64,000 nt of DNA from Maricaulis sp034670125 (GTDB lineage Bacteria > Pseudomonadota > Alphaproteobacteria > Caulobacterales > Maricaulaceae). Made by a program: the position numbers and the translations under genes. Position 1 is the stretch's first letter. The number at the start of each line of letters is the position of its first letter. The DNA is taken from contig NZ_JAXMOC010000004.1 of assembly GCF_034670125.1 (NCBI RefSeq), forward strand, positions 299,462 through 363,461. The letters run 5' to 3'. Of the stretch, positions 50,789 through 60,628 are shown piece by piece. The notes beneath the pieces were generated by a model. The model was not told the DNA's origin, did not search any database, and saw only the letters and a program-made list of their open reading frames with translations.

Positions 50789-51006
50789 GCGTCGTCGATC
50801 TCGTGCCGCAGGGCCTGCAGGATCCAGACCCGGACCGAAGATGCCAGCGGCTCGTCCTCGCGCGCCGCATCGATGGCGCCAACGAGGCTGGCAAGCGAAC
50901 GCCCCTGCAGGATGGCCAGGCGGTCCAGCTCAGCCCAGAATTCAGGCTCCAGCGAGATCGAGGTCCGGTGGCCGGCAAGCGAGAGGGATCGTTTGTACAA
51001 GGGCAT
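50785..51006 (-). CDS. Ribbon-helix-helix domain protein (RHH_4 family)
   Basis: The protein has 73 residues. KRSLSLAGHRTSISLEPEFWAELDRLAILQGRSLASLVGAID is the RHH_4 pattern (strand, then two helices), followed by a C-terminal helix VRVWILQALRHEID. RHH proteins bind DNA as dimers or act as small regulators. In alphaproteobacteria I recall this family beside DUF4169, fumC and sspB; all four are in this window but spread over 8 kb. Start ATG 51006. Confidence 0.88.
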   Translation of the reverse strand: MPLYKRSLSLAGHRTSISLEPEFWAELDRLAILQGRSLASLVGAIDAAREDEPLASSVRVWILQALRHEIDDA

Positions 51007-51117
51007 GAGCAGACACTTGTTGGTCCGTCGTCAATTGGCAAGTGCGGAGCGGCGGCAGCCAGGCGCGACTTGCATCCCCCATCAAGCTCGCCATCTATGA
51101 TGCGAGGAGAGGGTTTC

Positions 51118-51786
51118 ATGACTCCATTCAGCGCTATCCGGGCCCGCGCCCTGCAACACCATCCGGATCTGGACCAACGCCTGGCAGCCCATCCGGCACC
51201 AAAGTCGGCCGAGGCGTTGCGGGCGGTCACCGACGATCGCTGGCTGGCCCAGATGACCCGCTGCGTTTTCCAGGCGGGCTTTGTCTGGAAGGTGATCGAG
51301 GCAAAGTGGGATGGCTTCGAGGCGGCCTTCGAGGGATTCGATCCCGGCCGGATCAGCTTGTGGTCGGATGATGACATCGCCCGCCTGGCGTCGGATGAGC
51401 GCATCGTCCGGAATGGCCAGAAAATCACTGCCACCGTTGCCAATGCCCGCATGGTCGCTGAATTGTCAGCCGAGCATGGCGGGTTTGGAAACGTCATGGC
51501 CAATTGGCCGCGCCAGGACCAGGCGGGTCTGCTGGCCCTGCTCAAGGCGCGCGGCTCACGCGTGTCTGGAATGACCGGTCAGTATTTTCTGCGCTTCTCC
51601 GGTTGGGATGCCTGGATTCTGTCCGGCGATGTGAGCGCGGCGCTGGTTCGCGAGGGCATTGTTGACAAGCCGCCGACTTCGAAGTCCGCTATCGCCAAGT
51701 CCGCCGAGGCCATCGCAAAATGGGCCCGGCAAGGCGGTTGTTCACAGAGCGAAGTGAGCCGGGTACTGGCGTTCAGCGTGGGATAA
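51118..51786 (+). CDS. DNA-3-methyladenine glycosylase I-like protein (Tag-like)
   Basis: The protein has 222 residues. The segment CVFQAGFVWKVIEAKWDGFEAAFEGFDPGRISLWSDDDIARLASDERIVRNGQKITATVANARMV aligns with the HhH-GPD core of Tag (EGQQAGLSWITVL, FDP, IIRHRGKI, NARAYL). Tag excises 3-methyladenine. However the N-terminal Cys/His zinc ligands of E. coli Tag are missing, and the Glu before QAG is replaced by Cys-Val-Phe. It may be a divergent or altered-specificity member. ATG 51118 follows GGAGAGGG by 4-5 bases. Confidence 0.75.
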   Translation: MTPFSAIRARALQHHPDLDQRLAAHPAPKSAEALRAVTDDRWLAQMTRCVFQAGFVWKVIEAKWDGFEAAFEGFDPGRISLWSDDDIARLASDERIVRNGQKITATVANARMVAELSAEHGGFGNVMANWPRQDQAGLLALLKARGSRVSGMTGQYFLRFSGWDAWILSGDVSAALVREGIVDKPPTSKSAIAKSAEAIAKWARQGGCSQSEVSRVLAFSVG

Positions 51787-51876
51787 GATATTGCCGTGCG
51801 CTGATGTTACCCTTTGGTGTTGGAAGGCAGCCTGGATCACAGCGCTCCAGGTCGGGCCGGTCGAGCGGGTCTAGGC

Positions 51877-52182
51877 ATGCTGCGTTGGTACAAACCTGTC
51901 CATCTGTCGAAACTGCGCGTGAAGGACGTGCCGGACCTGCCAGGCGTTTACGTGCTGCTGCGTGATCCCGAGGATATCGCCAGTGTTCTCAAGATTGGTC
52001 CGACCCGTTCCCTGCGCGCCATGTTCGAGCGCGAACTGGGCATCCCCGACAAGGGGCGGGGCCTGCATCCCAAGGCGATGATGTTCGCGGAAACCTGGGC
52101 AGACGCCGAAGAGGCCCAGCGACTGATCGTGGCCTACAAGCGCAAGCATGGCCGGCCGCCGGTGATGAACTCGCCCTATTAG
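51877..52182 (+). CDS. Small GIY-YIG-like protein
   Basis: The protein has 101 residues from ATG 51877. PGVYVLLRDPEDIASVLKIGPTRSLRAMFERELGIP is laid out like the GIY-YIG fold (GVYVL for GIY, LKIG for YIG, then a conserved Arg helix). A later AETWADAEEAQRLIVAYKRKHGRPPVMNSPY carries the Glu expected in the active site region. Nuclease activity is not certain. The start has only a weak GGGTCTAGG ahead; an in-frame ATG at 51814 is possible. It converges on the DUF4169 gene after 5 bases. Confidence 0.6.
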   Translation: MLRWYKPVHLSKLRVKDVPDLPGVYVLLRDPEDIASVLKIGPTRSLRAMFERELGIPDKGRGLHPKAMMFAETWADAEEAQRLIVAYKRKHGRPPVMNSPY

Positions 52183-52187
52183 ACAGC

Positions 52188-52367
52188 TCAGCTGTCGTCC
52201 CGCTTCTTGCCATCCAGTTCGGCCCGGATCCGTGCTGCGTCGGCCTCTGCGGCGTCGCGCAGGGCTTTCGGTGTGCCGTGTGTAACCCGATTGGCCTGCG
52301 CGGTCTCGGCCCTGTCCTTGCGGGCCTTCTGCTTGCGGTATTGGCGGAGATTGACGGGTTTGGTCAT
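52188..52367 (-). CDS. DUF4169 family protein
   Basis: The protein has 59 residues, very rich in Ala, Arg and Lys (MTKPVNLRQYRKQKARKDRA, then NRVTHGTPKALRDAAEADAARIRAELDGKKRD). This matches DUF4169, a short conserved alphaproteobacterial family found beside fumC. It is probably a single long helix pair, of unknown function. The ORF extends upstream to 52433 without a better start; ATG 52367 begins the conserved part. Confidence 0.85.
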   Translation of the reverse strand: MTKPVNLRQYRKQKARKDRAETAQANRVTHGTPKALRDAAEADAARIRAELDGKKRDDS

Positions 52368-52462
52368 GTGACGCCCAACTGTGTCTCGCAGGTTTTGTGT
52401 GCATCCAATTGCCGTTTCGGCGCATCCTATCAACGGCTCGTGCGTTCGATAAGGAATTTCCC

Positions 52463-53893
52463 ATGCTGGCTCAAACTGTCCGTTTCCTGACGGCGCCCTT
52501 CCGGCTCATCCCCTGGTATGTCTGGCTGGTCGCTGCGGCCGTCCTGGCCTGGCTGGGCCGCAACATCCTGCTGATCATCGCCACGATCATCGCCTTCCAC
52601 CCGATCCCGGTGCCGCCGATCTTCCAGGGCGAACCGGCGGACATCGCCGAGGCCCGGGCCCAGGATCTGCGTCATTTCCATCACGTCCGCCGCAATGAGC
52701 GTTCGATGGATGAGGCCATGAAACAGCGTTTTGATGCCGCCGTGGCCGCGCTGGAGCACGAGGCGGCGACCCTGTCTGACGCCGGATTCCAGCTCGCCCT
52801 GGCACGCGTCCAGGCAATCATCGACAATGGCCATTCCAATGCGTCGGCCACGCGCATGGTTGCGCCATTCGACCGTCTCCCGATCCGCACGACCTGGTTT
52901 GGTCCTGAGTTGCGGGTGATGCGGGTCGTACCGGGCCGGGAAGCGCTTTTGGGGGCCAGGCTGACCCATATCGGTGACGTTCCGGTCGAGCGTGTCATGG
53001 ACCGTTTTCGCGATGCCTTCGGCGGCGTTGATGCCAGCTTCCGGACCTTTGCCCCGTTGCTGATGGAGACGCCGGCCTTTCTTGCGGAGGTTGGCATCGA
53101 TGATCCGGTTTTGAGGCTCAGCTTTGAAGACGGGCGAACGGAAAATCTGAGCCTGACCGCGATCGCTCCGGTGGAGGGAGCGCGCCGTTTCTATTCCGGC
53201 GACTGGATCGTGCCGGACTGGCTTGAAACCGAGGACTGGCTCGCCGTCCAGCCACAGGCCGAGCCGCTATATCTGCGCCATACCGATCGCGGCTATTGGC
53301 TCGAGCCGCTGCCGGAACTGGACGCCGTCTATCTCAATATCAGTCGCAATTATGACGATGACGGGGACGAAGGCCTGGTCGATTTCACCGTCCGTGCAGA
53401 GGCCGAAATAGCCGCGATCGCCCCGACGGTGCTGATCGTCGACCAACGCCTCAATGGCGGTGGTGACCTGACCATAACCGCCCCGCTGATGCGTCGTCTG
53501 GGCGATCTGGTCGGGCCGGATGGGCGTGTCTACATGTTGACCAGCGGCAATACGTTTTCGGCCGGCATCGTCAATCTGGCCATGGCCAAGCAGGCGGCGC
53601 CGGAACAGACGGTGCTGGTGGGGTCAGCCATCGGTGACCGACTTCAGTTCTGGGCCGAGGGCTGGTGGTTTTCATTGCCCAATTCCGGCTTTCGGGCGCG
53701 CTACTCGACCGGTTTTTACGACCTCCAGAATGGCTGCCAAGGGATATTCATCTGCCATTGGGGCAGCCAGAGGATCATGCCAGTGATCGTCGATGACCTG
53801 GATATCGATGTCGCGGCGCCGCTGAGCTGGGATGCCTATCAGGCCGGTCGCGACCCGGCGCTGGAGGCGATCCGCGCCCTCGAGGCCGGCTGA
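52463..53893 (+). CDS. Membrane-anchored S41-like (C-terminal processing) peptidase
   Basis: The protein has 476 residues. One N-terminal membrane helix (about residues 15-45) anchors a periplasmic domain. The C-terminal half has the S41 pattern: AVYLNISRNYDDDGDEGLVDF, VLIVDQRLNGGGDLTITAPL and the nucleophile Ser in VYMLTSGNTFSAGIVNLAMAKQA (about 370). The lysine usually following in a GKxTxGK-type strand is not obvious (VGSAIGDRLQFWAEG). No clear PDZ domain. It may cleave peptides or be non-catalytic. ATG 52463 follows AAGGAA by 6 bases. Confidence 0.75.
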   Translation: MLAQTVRFLTAPFRLIPWYVWLVAAAVLAWLGRNILLIIATIIAFHPIPVPPIFQGEPADIAEARAQDLRHFHHVRRNERSMDEAMKQRFDAAVAALEHEAATLSDAGFQLALARVQAIIDNGHSNASATRMVAPFDRLPIRTTWFGPELRVMRVVPGREALLGARLTHIGDVPVERVMDRFRDAFGGVDASFRTFAPLLMETPAFLAEVGIDDPVLRLSFEDGRTENLSLTAIAPVEGARRFYSGDWIVPDWLETEDWLAVQPQAEPLYLRHTDRGYWLEPLPELDAVYLNISRNYDDDGDEGLVDFTVRAEAEIAAIAPTVLIVDQRLNGGGDLTITAPLMRRLGDLVGPDGRVYMLTSGNTFSAGIVNLAMAKQAAPEQTVLVGSAIGDRLQFWAEGWWFSLPNSGFRARYSTGFYDLQNGCQGIFICHWGSQRIMPVIVDDLDIDVAAPLSWDAYQAGRDPALEAIRALEAG

Positions 53894-53907
53894 CCCGGTC
53901 CGGATAC

Positions 53908-53941
53908 AGGAGGGGCGACCCCATCCAGGGGCGCCCCGCCT
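53908..53941. terminator. Hairpin between convergent S41-like gene and fumC
   Basis: An inverted repeat (AGGAGGGGCG at 53908-53917 with CGCCCCGCCT at 53932-53941) encloses a 14-base centre that is itself CCCC/GGGG complementary. It sits between two convergent stop codons and probably ends transcription from one or both sides. There is no T-run, so intrinsic termination is uncertain. Confidence 0.45.
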
Positions 53942-53964
53942 GCCACGTCAATGCGTGGGCTTGA

Positions 53965-55359
<1,395 letters not shown>

Positions 55360-55532
55360 CAGGGGAGGCTCCTTGCAGCGCCATGGGCGCGGGTCGATGA
55401 TGGTGACGGTTGATTCGAACGTGTATCACTCGCACATGAGCGATCAAGACGATGATGCGCATCGCCGGGGGGCATGCCGCAAAAACGGGTTGGATGAGGG
55501 CCGCGATCGGCCAAGGGAAGGTTCAGGCGCAC

Positions 55533-55871
55533 ATGTCTGGCGACGAACTCAATTTGCGCGTTGACGCGGTGACGACCCAGACCCGGCGGTTCAAATCGCT
55601 GATCGGGGAATTTTTCCGTCTCGAGTTCAAGCGGACGCAACCCAAATGGGGACCTTATGAGGTCTGCATCGAGATCGCGCGCCGGCCCGACTGTCCGGAC
55701 CATGACGTTGATCGCGTGGCCAAGGCGGTGCTGGATGCGCTGACGGGTGTGGTGTTCCACGATGACAGCCAGGTCGAGCGACTGCTCGTCACCAAGATTG
55801 AGGGCGACAGGCCGCGCATCGCCGTGACGGCCCGCCCGATGCAGGAGGTCCGCATCCTCGAGGATGCGTGA
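55533..55871 (+). CDS. RusA-family Holliday junction resolvase-like protein
   Basis: The protein has 112 residues from ATG 55533. The core RRPDCPDHDVDRVAKAVLDALTGVVFHDDSQVERL carries the RusA acidic residues (Asp in PDHDVDR, DAL and HDDSQV) that bind metal. RusA usually is phage-derived, but no other phage genes are near. E. coli RusA has 120 residues. The start is uncertain: the ORF is open back to 55452, and an AAGGGAAGG stretch lies 11 bases ahead of ATG 55533. Confidence 0.82.
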   Translation: MSGDELNLRVDAVTTQTRRFKSLIGEFFRLEFKRTQPKWGPYEVCIEIARRPDCPDHDVDRVAKAVLDALTGVVFHDDSQVERLLVTKIEGDRPRIAVTARPMQEVRILEDA

Positions 55872-55923
55872 GGCCCCGCCGCTGCGGTAGCAGGGTCGTT
55901 TTTGGGAGTTTGGGGGAAATGAC

Positions 55924-56649
55924 ATGAAACAGATGTTTGTATCAGCGCTGGTTGTCGCCTTTGCCGGCGGGGCCGGGCTTTATCTGACAGCTGGCGATGC
56001 GCCGGGCGGCGGAACCGCACCGGGGCCGGTTGATGGAACCGTTGACGGAACCGTTGACGGGGCGGGTGGCGCTGGCAGCGTCACACCCGAGACCGTACCT
56101 GAGACAAGGCTTTCCTATACTGATGATCGCGGTGCCTGCAGCGGTGAGGAACTCGTCTCCGAGGATGAGCGCGTGACCTATGTCCAGGCGTGTGACGGGG
56201 TGGCGGGCTGGCGCTGGTTCGCGGAAGCGAGCGAGCACGGCGAGACCAGCCGGTTCAGTGATCGTGATGATCCTGAAACCGCGGGGCAGTACGGTGGTTA
56301 TCTGGGTAATTTCGGTGATTTCCATACGGTGATCGAATGGCGTGTCATCGATGGGGCACCCTATGCCGCCATTCAGCGTTATGTCTCGGCCACATTCGAA
56401 ACCGGTGAGCCGGTGCGACAGGAAACACTGATTGTCACCGCGCTGCGGCCGGGCGGTTCGCCGACCTCCTGCCATGTCGGCTATGTCGACGCGACCGCCG
56501 TGTCGGGTGCCAATGAGATCGCCCGCGACATGGCGGACCGGCTGGCCGCGGAGCATGATTGCGGCAGCGGAAGCGTGTGGGTCGTTGATGCGGCGTCGCC
56601 GTCCATCGATCAGGCCCTGGCCGACGGCTCGACCCGGCCTGCCAACTGA
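55924..56649 (+). CDS. Secreted protein of unknown family (paralogue of 50156)
   Basis: The protein has 241 residues. A signal peptide (SALVVAFAGGAGLYLTAG) is followed by a Gly/Asp-rich linker with a repeated VDGT unit (residues about 38-45). A domain then matches the protein at 50156: Cys in RGACSGEE and VQACDGVAGW, YGGYLGNFGDFHTVIEWRVIDGAPYAAIQRYV, TLIVTALR, VGYVDATAVSGANEIARDMADRLA and HDCGS. Cys positions suggest disulfides. Function unknown. It converges on the MFS gene (stop codons adjacent). Confidence 0.8.
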   Translation: MKQMFVSALVVAFAGGAGLYLTAGDAPGGGTAPGPVDGTVDGTVDGAGGAGSVTPETVPETRLSYTDDRGACSGEELVSEDERVTYVQACDGVAGWRWFAEASEHGETSRFSDRDDPETAGQYGGYLGNFGDFHTVIEWRVIDGAPYAAIQRYVSATFETGEPVRQETLIVTALRPGGSPTSCHVGYVDATAVSGANEIARDMADRLAAEHDCGSGSVWVVDAASPSIDQALADGSTRPAN

Positions 56650-57867
56650 TCAGCGATTGCCGCCTGCCAGCCTGGCCGCTTCCGGTCGGGCCCGCAGGCG
56701 GCCCATCGCCCAGACCCCGACCGCCGGCCCGATCGCCAGCGGTGTGAAGGCCCAGGGCCAGCCGACCAGGTCGATCCAAAAACCCAGCGCCTGGATCATG
56801 ATCACGGTCAGGGTAAAGCCCATCGCGGTCTGGATGGTCAGCAAGGTGCCGGTTCGCTCCGGCGGAGCGAGTTCCGTGATGGCCGCGGAAAACTGGGCAC
56901 TGTCGGCGATTACCGCCATGCCCCAGACAATCAGCAACGGCAGCGTCAGCCAGGGGGCCAGCTGAAAGGCGGGGCCGACCAGCAGCGCGCAACTGCCGGA
57001 AATGGCGAGTGCGATCATGGTGATACGGGTCCGTCCGAACCGGTCGGCGAGGCGTCCCGCCGCGAGGCAGGCGATGGCCCCGCTGGCGACCACGGCAAAG
57101 GCGGTAAGATCACCCAGCCGCGCCTCACCGCCCAGTCGGGCCCAATAGGCGTGGGCGAAGGGGCCGATCCAGGCCCACATCGCATAGAGCTCCCACATGT
57201 GACCGAGATAGCCCAGATTGACGAGACGCAGGGCCGGGTCGCGGACGGCCAGCGTCACCGCGGACGGGTCCAGCCTGGCGGCGGGACGCAAGCCCGGTCC
57301 GCCCTGGGCAAACAGGATCAGGCCGGCCGCGATCAGGGCGGCCACCGCCGACGCGATGAAGGGCAGGCGCCAGTCAGTGATGTCGCCGACCATATTGAAC
57401 ATGAAAGGCAGGGCCGAGCCCAGGGTCAGCGCGCCGACCAGCAATCCGACCAGAAAGCCCGCATCGCCGCGCGCCCAGCTGGCCGCCAGCTTCATGCCGA
57501 CCGGATAGACCAGCGCCAGTGCGGCCCCCGCCACGGCGCGCGTGGCGATCAGGTTCCAGCCGCCCGGCTCCAGCTGCACCGCCGCGATGTTGGCGATGGC
57601 GGCGACGACGCTGCCGAAGGCGAACAGGCGCTGTGGCGGTATCCGGTCGGCCAGACCGCTCACAGCGCTGAGGACGGCGCCGATGACAAAGCCGAGTTGG
57701 ACCGAACTGGTCAGGGCGGCCTGTCGCATCGGTCCGATATCGGTGCCGGCCATCAGGGCGGGCAGGGCGGCCGCTCCCGCGAACCAGATCGACAGGGCGA
57801 GGACTTGCGAGGCGGCGATCAGGGCGAGCGCCGCCGGCTTGCCGGGCAGGCTGGCGGCATCCCTCAC
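56650..57867 (-). CDS. Major facilitator superfamily transporter (cyanate/nitroimidazole CynX-like)
   Basis: The protein has 405 residues with 12 hydrophobic segments. The first starts ALALIAASQVLALSIWFAGAAALPAL. The loop 2-3 motif is SVVAAIANIAA-like and weak, while loop 8-9 has GRLADRFGRTRITM, an MFS A-motif. The exact substrate is not predictable. GTG 57867 overlaps the thioesterase stop by 4 bases, so it is the third gene of the sspB-thioesterase-MFS operon. The upstream extension to 57945 lies inside the thioesterase gene. Confidence 0.85.
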   Translation of the reverse strand: MRDAASLPGKPAALALIAASQVLALSIWFAGAAALPALMAGTDIGPMRQAALTSSVQLGFVIGAVLSAVSGLADRIPPQRLFAFGSVVAAIANIAAVQLEPGGWNLIATRAVAGAALALVYPVGMKLAASWARGDAGFLVGLLVGALTLGSALPFMFNMVGDITDWRLPFIASAVAALIAAGLILFAQGGPGLRPAARLDPSAVTLAVRDPALRLVNLGYLGHMWELYAMWAWIGPFAHAYWARLGGEARLGDLTAFAVVASGAIACLAAGRLADRFGRTRITMIALAISGSCALLVGPAFQLAPWLTLPLLIVWGMAVIADSAQFSAAITELAPPERTGTLLTIQTAMGFTLTVIMIQALGFWIDLVGWPWAFTPLAIGPAVGVWAMGRLRARPEAARLAGGNR

Positions 57868-58361
57868 AGCGTTTGGGCTGGCTTGACCCGGCGGACCTGA
57901 CAGGTGGCGCTGGCCTTGGCCGCGATCTCGCCGGCCGGTGTCCACACCGTGCCTTCCATGAAGGCGACCCGGCCACCGATGCGCAGGGCTTCGCCGCGGG
58001 CCCGGCAGGGTTCGACCGGCAGCGGGTTGAAATAGCTTGTCTTGATTTCCAGGGTCGGAACGCCGCAGGTGAAGCGCTCGGCCACCAGCACCGACAGTGA
58101 CATGACCTCGTCCAGCATGGCGGTGATGATACCGCCCTGCACGCTGCCCCGCAGGTTGGCGAGTTGCGGTGTCGGATTGAAACGCGCCTCGATCCAGCGT
58201 TGCTCGACGGACAGGTCAACCAGTTCGAAGCCAAGCAGGGTGGAGACATTTGTGCGGACGCCACGAGTCACCAGCCGCTCGCGGATTTCGTCTTCGCTCA
58301 AGGGCTCCGGAGGCGGACCTTCAACGAGGTCGGGCGCCAGCAGAAACGGACGTTCGCTCAC
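57864..58361 (-). CDS. PaaI-type hotdog-fold thioesterase
   Basis: The protein has 165 residues. The hotdog fold is shown by LANLRGSVQGGIITAMLDEVMSLSVL (the central helix with catalytic Asp/Glu region) and TLEIKTSYFNPLPVEPCRARGEALRIGGRVAFMEGTVWTPAGEIAAKASATCQ. These hydrolyse acyl-CoA thioesters in the cytosol. GTG 58361 overlaps the sspB stop by 4 bases, and the MFS gene overlaps its own stop, indicating a tightly coupled three-gene operon. Confidence 0.88.
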   Translation of the reverse strand: MSERPFLLAPDLVEGPPPEPLSEDEIRERLVTRGVRTNVSTLLGFELVDLSVEQRWIEARFNPTPQLANLRGSVQGGIITAMLDEVMSLSVLVAERFTCGVPTLEIKTSYFNPLPVEPCRARGEALRIGGRVAFMEGTVWTPAGEIAAKASATCQVRRVKPAQTL

Positions 58362-58852
58362 TTCTTGCGGAAGCTGTCGAGACTGACCACCTGGGCGCCG
58401 TCGCCGTGCTCGCCGGCGGTGGAGGCACCGGCATCGGCCTTGCCCTTCCTGGGCTTGGGATCGTCGTCCGGAAAGCCGGCCTCATCCTCGGCGCCGTCAT
58501 GCTCGAACTGGAGATGAAAGCCGACGCTGGGGTCGTGGAAGCGGGAAATCGCGGAATAGGGCATTTTGAGATATTTCGGCACGCCCGAAAATTTCAGCGT
58601 GACCTCGAACCCGGTCTCGGTGACATTGAGGTCCCAGAACTGGTGTTCCAGCACAATCGTCATCTCCTCCGGATATTTCTCCAGCAGGGTCGGGTCGATA
58701 TCGACGCCGGGAGCTGTGGTGCGGAAGGTGATGTAGAAATGGTGCGGACCGGGCAGGCCTTCAGGAGCGCCCGCCTTGAGCAAGGCCTGTCGCACGACGC
58801 CGCGAAGGGCATCCTGCGCCATCAGGTCATAGCGCATCAGGTCTTTGGCCAT
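58358..58852 (-). CDS. sspB: ClpXP adaptor SspB (alpha type)
   Basis: The protein has 164 residues. The SspB core covers residues 1-110 (MAKDLMRYDLMAQDALRGVVRQALLKAG, HHFYITFRTTAPGVDIDPTLLEKYPEEMTIVLEHQFWDLNVTETGFEVTLKFSGVPKYLKMPYSAISRFHDPSVGFHLQFE). A charged flexible tail of about 50 residues ends in VVSLDSFRKK, the likely ClpX-binding tail (XB). SspB delivers ssrA-tagged proteins to ClpXP. GGGGGAG lies 7 bases ahead of ATG 58852. The ssrA gene is directly upstream on the same strand. Confidence 0.92.
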   Translation of the reverse strand: MAKDLMRYDLMAQDALRGVVRQALLKAGAPEGLPGPHHFYITFRTTAPGVDIDPTLLEKYPEEMTIVLEHQFWDLNVTETGFEVTLKFSGVPKYLKMPYSAISRFHDPSVGFHLQFEHDGAEDEAGFPDDDPKPRKGKADAGASTAGEHGDGAQVVSLDSFRKK

Positions 58853-59029
58853 GTCTAAACTCCCCCGGTAACGAATGAAGGGTACTCCAAGCGCTAGGCA
58901 GGTCAACGAGCAAGGGCGGTGCGACTGCACATGGCGTGACCAAGCCGATACGGCGTGCCGCTCGTCGGCGAACGGCGGTCTGGGTGGGGTTCAGGCCTCG
59001 GTCTGGACCCAGACGCCCGAATTTGGAGA

Positions 59030-59350
59030 AAAGTGGAGGCTTCTGTTGCCAGGCGCCTCCGGGCCCCGCCTATTCCGGCTAAAGGGAATAGGAGTTTAGT
59101 GCGAGATTACCCGCGCTGACTACGCAGCGAGAGCGACCTCTTCAGCAAAGTTGTCGTTGGCAACTCTGAAAATGAGCCTGTAAGGGGCCTCACCCCGGCG
59201 AAAGCCATCTTCTTTACCCGTCCGTCGATCCTGTTTCGGCCCCAGGCATGTCCGCCAACGCGGAACAGTTATGGTGGAGCCGCCGGGTACTGCCCCCGGG
59301 TCCGGTCCGGTTATTACAAGCGCGTTTATCGCCATAGTCGGCAAGCCGAC
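59030..59350 (-). ncRNA. ssrA: Permuted two-piece tmRNA
   Basis: On the minus strand an acceptor piece (about 59350-59272) ends in GGCTCC-ACCA. A 28-base intervening segment (59271-59244) follows, then the coding piece starting at 59243 with GGGGCCGAAACAGGATCGAC. The acceptor 3' GGCTCC pairs with GGGGCC of the coding piece. The tag frame (59161-59120) encodes ANDNFAEEVALAA then TAG, closely like the Caulobacter tag. A GGAGGC-GCCTCC hairpin plus T-run near 59064-59029 ends the coding piece. The acceptor-before-coding order is the circularly permuted alphaproteobacterial form. Piece ends other than those stated are approximate. tmRNA rescues stalled ribosomes. Confidence 0.95.
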
Positions 59351-59356
59351 CCCCTC

Positions 59357-59385
59357 AATATAGGCGATCCGGCGGCTTCTCCCAA
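59357..59385 (-). promoter_or_regulatory. Promoter of ssrA
   Basis: On the minus strand TTGGGA (59385-59380) and TATATT (59362-59357) are separated by 17 bases. The predicted start is near 59350, at the beginning of the acceptor piece. Confidence 0.6.
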
Positions 59386-59435
59386 GGGGGCAGCCCAGCG
59401 TTTGTGTGTCGGGACCGCGAAAGCGCCGCCGGTTG

Positions 59436-60503
59436 CTAGAAAATCGGCAACACGATGAGCAGCAGGGCCGCGAGCGTGAGCGCTGCCGCATAGCCGATGA
59501 CCTGTAGGGGCAGGCGAAGCAGGGCGCCCCACCAGCTTGACCCGTAGAATTGTCGGTCCGCCAGCCAGAACAGGACAAGCTGGGCCAGCTGGGCGAGCAG
59601 CGCGACGGTGATCGCGGCGGCTGTACCCTGACCACCCAAGGTATGGCTCAGCAAGAGGGTCACGGCGAAGCCGGGCAGCAGGACCGCGTGCAGGTAGAGC
59701 GACAGGATGACGTGCTCGATCAGCTTGCGCCGCGGGTGGACGGCGAAATTGATCAGGGCCAGCGCGATCACCATCAGGATCACCGCTTGGGCGGCCGCCG
59801 CACTGCTGCGGGCCTCCAAGCCGGCCGGATCGCGCAGAGCCTCCACCGACAGCCGCCCGATCAGCGGCGGCATACCGAGCGTCGCCAGATATTCATGCAG
59901 GCAGGCGTCCGTTTCGGCATCGACCAGGCGTGCTTCGGATGCCGCACCGGTCTGCATGAGTGTGATCTGGAAATCGGTATCGGCGGCAAACACCAGCTGG
60001 CCCTGGGCGTTGACCTCTTCCGGTCCGGGCATGACCCCGCAATTGCGTATGCTCGGCGCGCCGCCGGCGGCGTCCAGCGCGGTCTCGATCCGCTCGCGGC
60101 GCTCGGCCAGGATAACCGGATCCTGCTGGCGAATGATTTCGGCGGTCGGGGCGGCATCGACGGCAATGACCCGCACCCCGCCCAGGCTCATCGCCGTGAA
60201 GAAGGCGAGACTGACCAGCAGATAGAGCCGGATCGGCGGTGTCCAGCGCGCCCGCTGGCCATCGGCATAGGCGCGCGCCAGCGTGCCCGGCCGGCTGAAG
60301 AGCGCCCGCAGTGTCGACAGGAAACGGCCATCCCAGACGAAAATATCGCCGATCGTGTCAGTCACCAGCACCAGGATGGGGCGCCGGATCTCTGTGCTCG
60401 ACTGGCCGCACTGGCCGCAAAACGGTCCCGTCAGCGCCGCACCGCAATTGGCGCAGCTCTCCGGTGTCGTGGTGTCGCTGCCGGCTTTTTCCGGATGGCT
60501 CAT
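59436..60503 (-). CDS. DUF3667-family zinc-ribbon membrane protein
   Basis: The protein has 355 residues. It begins with a zinc ribbon (CANCGAALTGPFCGQCGQ, four Cys, about residues 17-35). A conserved cytoplasmic segment follows (VTDTIGDIFVWDGRFLSTLRALFSRPGTLARAYADGQRARWTPPIRLYLLVSLAFF, about 48-105), then a soluble loop with two Cys and a C-terminal set of about five membrane helices (220-355). This is the DUF3667 layout. Function is unknown in the family. Start ATG 60503 diverges from tdk. Confidence 0.85.
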   Translation of the reverse strand: MSHPEKAGSDTTTPESCANCGAALTGPFCGQCGQSSTEIRRPILVLVTDTIGDIFVWDGRFLSTLRALFSRPGTLARAYADGQRARWTPPIRLYLLVSLAFFTAMSLGGVRVIAVDAAPTAEIIRQQDPVILAERRERIETALDAAGGAPSIRNCGVMPGPEEVNAQGQLVFAADTDFQITLMQTGAASEARLVDAETDACLHEYLATLGMPPLIGRLSVEALRDPAGLEARSSAAAAQAVILMVIALALINFAVHPRRKLIEHVILSLYLHAVLLPGFAVTLLLSHTLGGQGTAAAITVALLAQLAQLVLFWLADRQFYGSSWWGALLRLPLQVIGYAAALTLAALLLIVLPIF

Positions 60504-60628
60504 GATCGGTCCCCGGCGGCCATCTAAGCGGGCAGCGGCGCCGTGCGCAATGCCGTCGCTCTGTGTGCACCGGGCATGTCCCTGACAGACCGGATTTGCG
60601 TCCCCCGGAATCGCGTTAGCAAGGCATC

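Noticed and set aside
59120..59635. 171-codon minus-strand ORF
   Set aside because: Its end reads NDNFAEEVALAA only because it runs into the tmRNA tag frame. The rest is tmRNA and intergenic sequence, not a protein gene.
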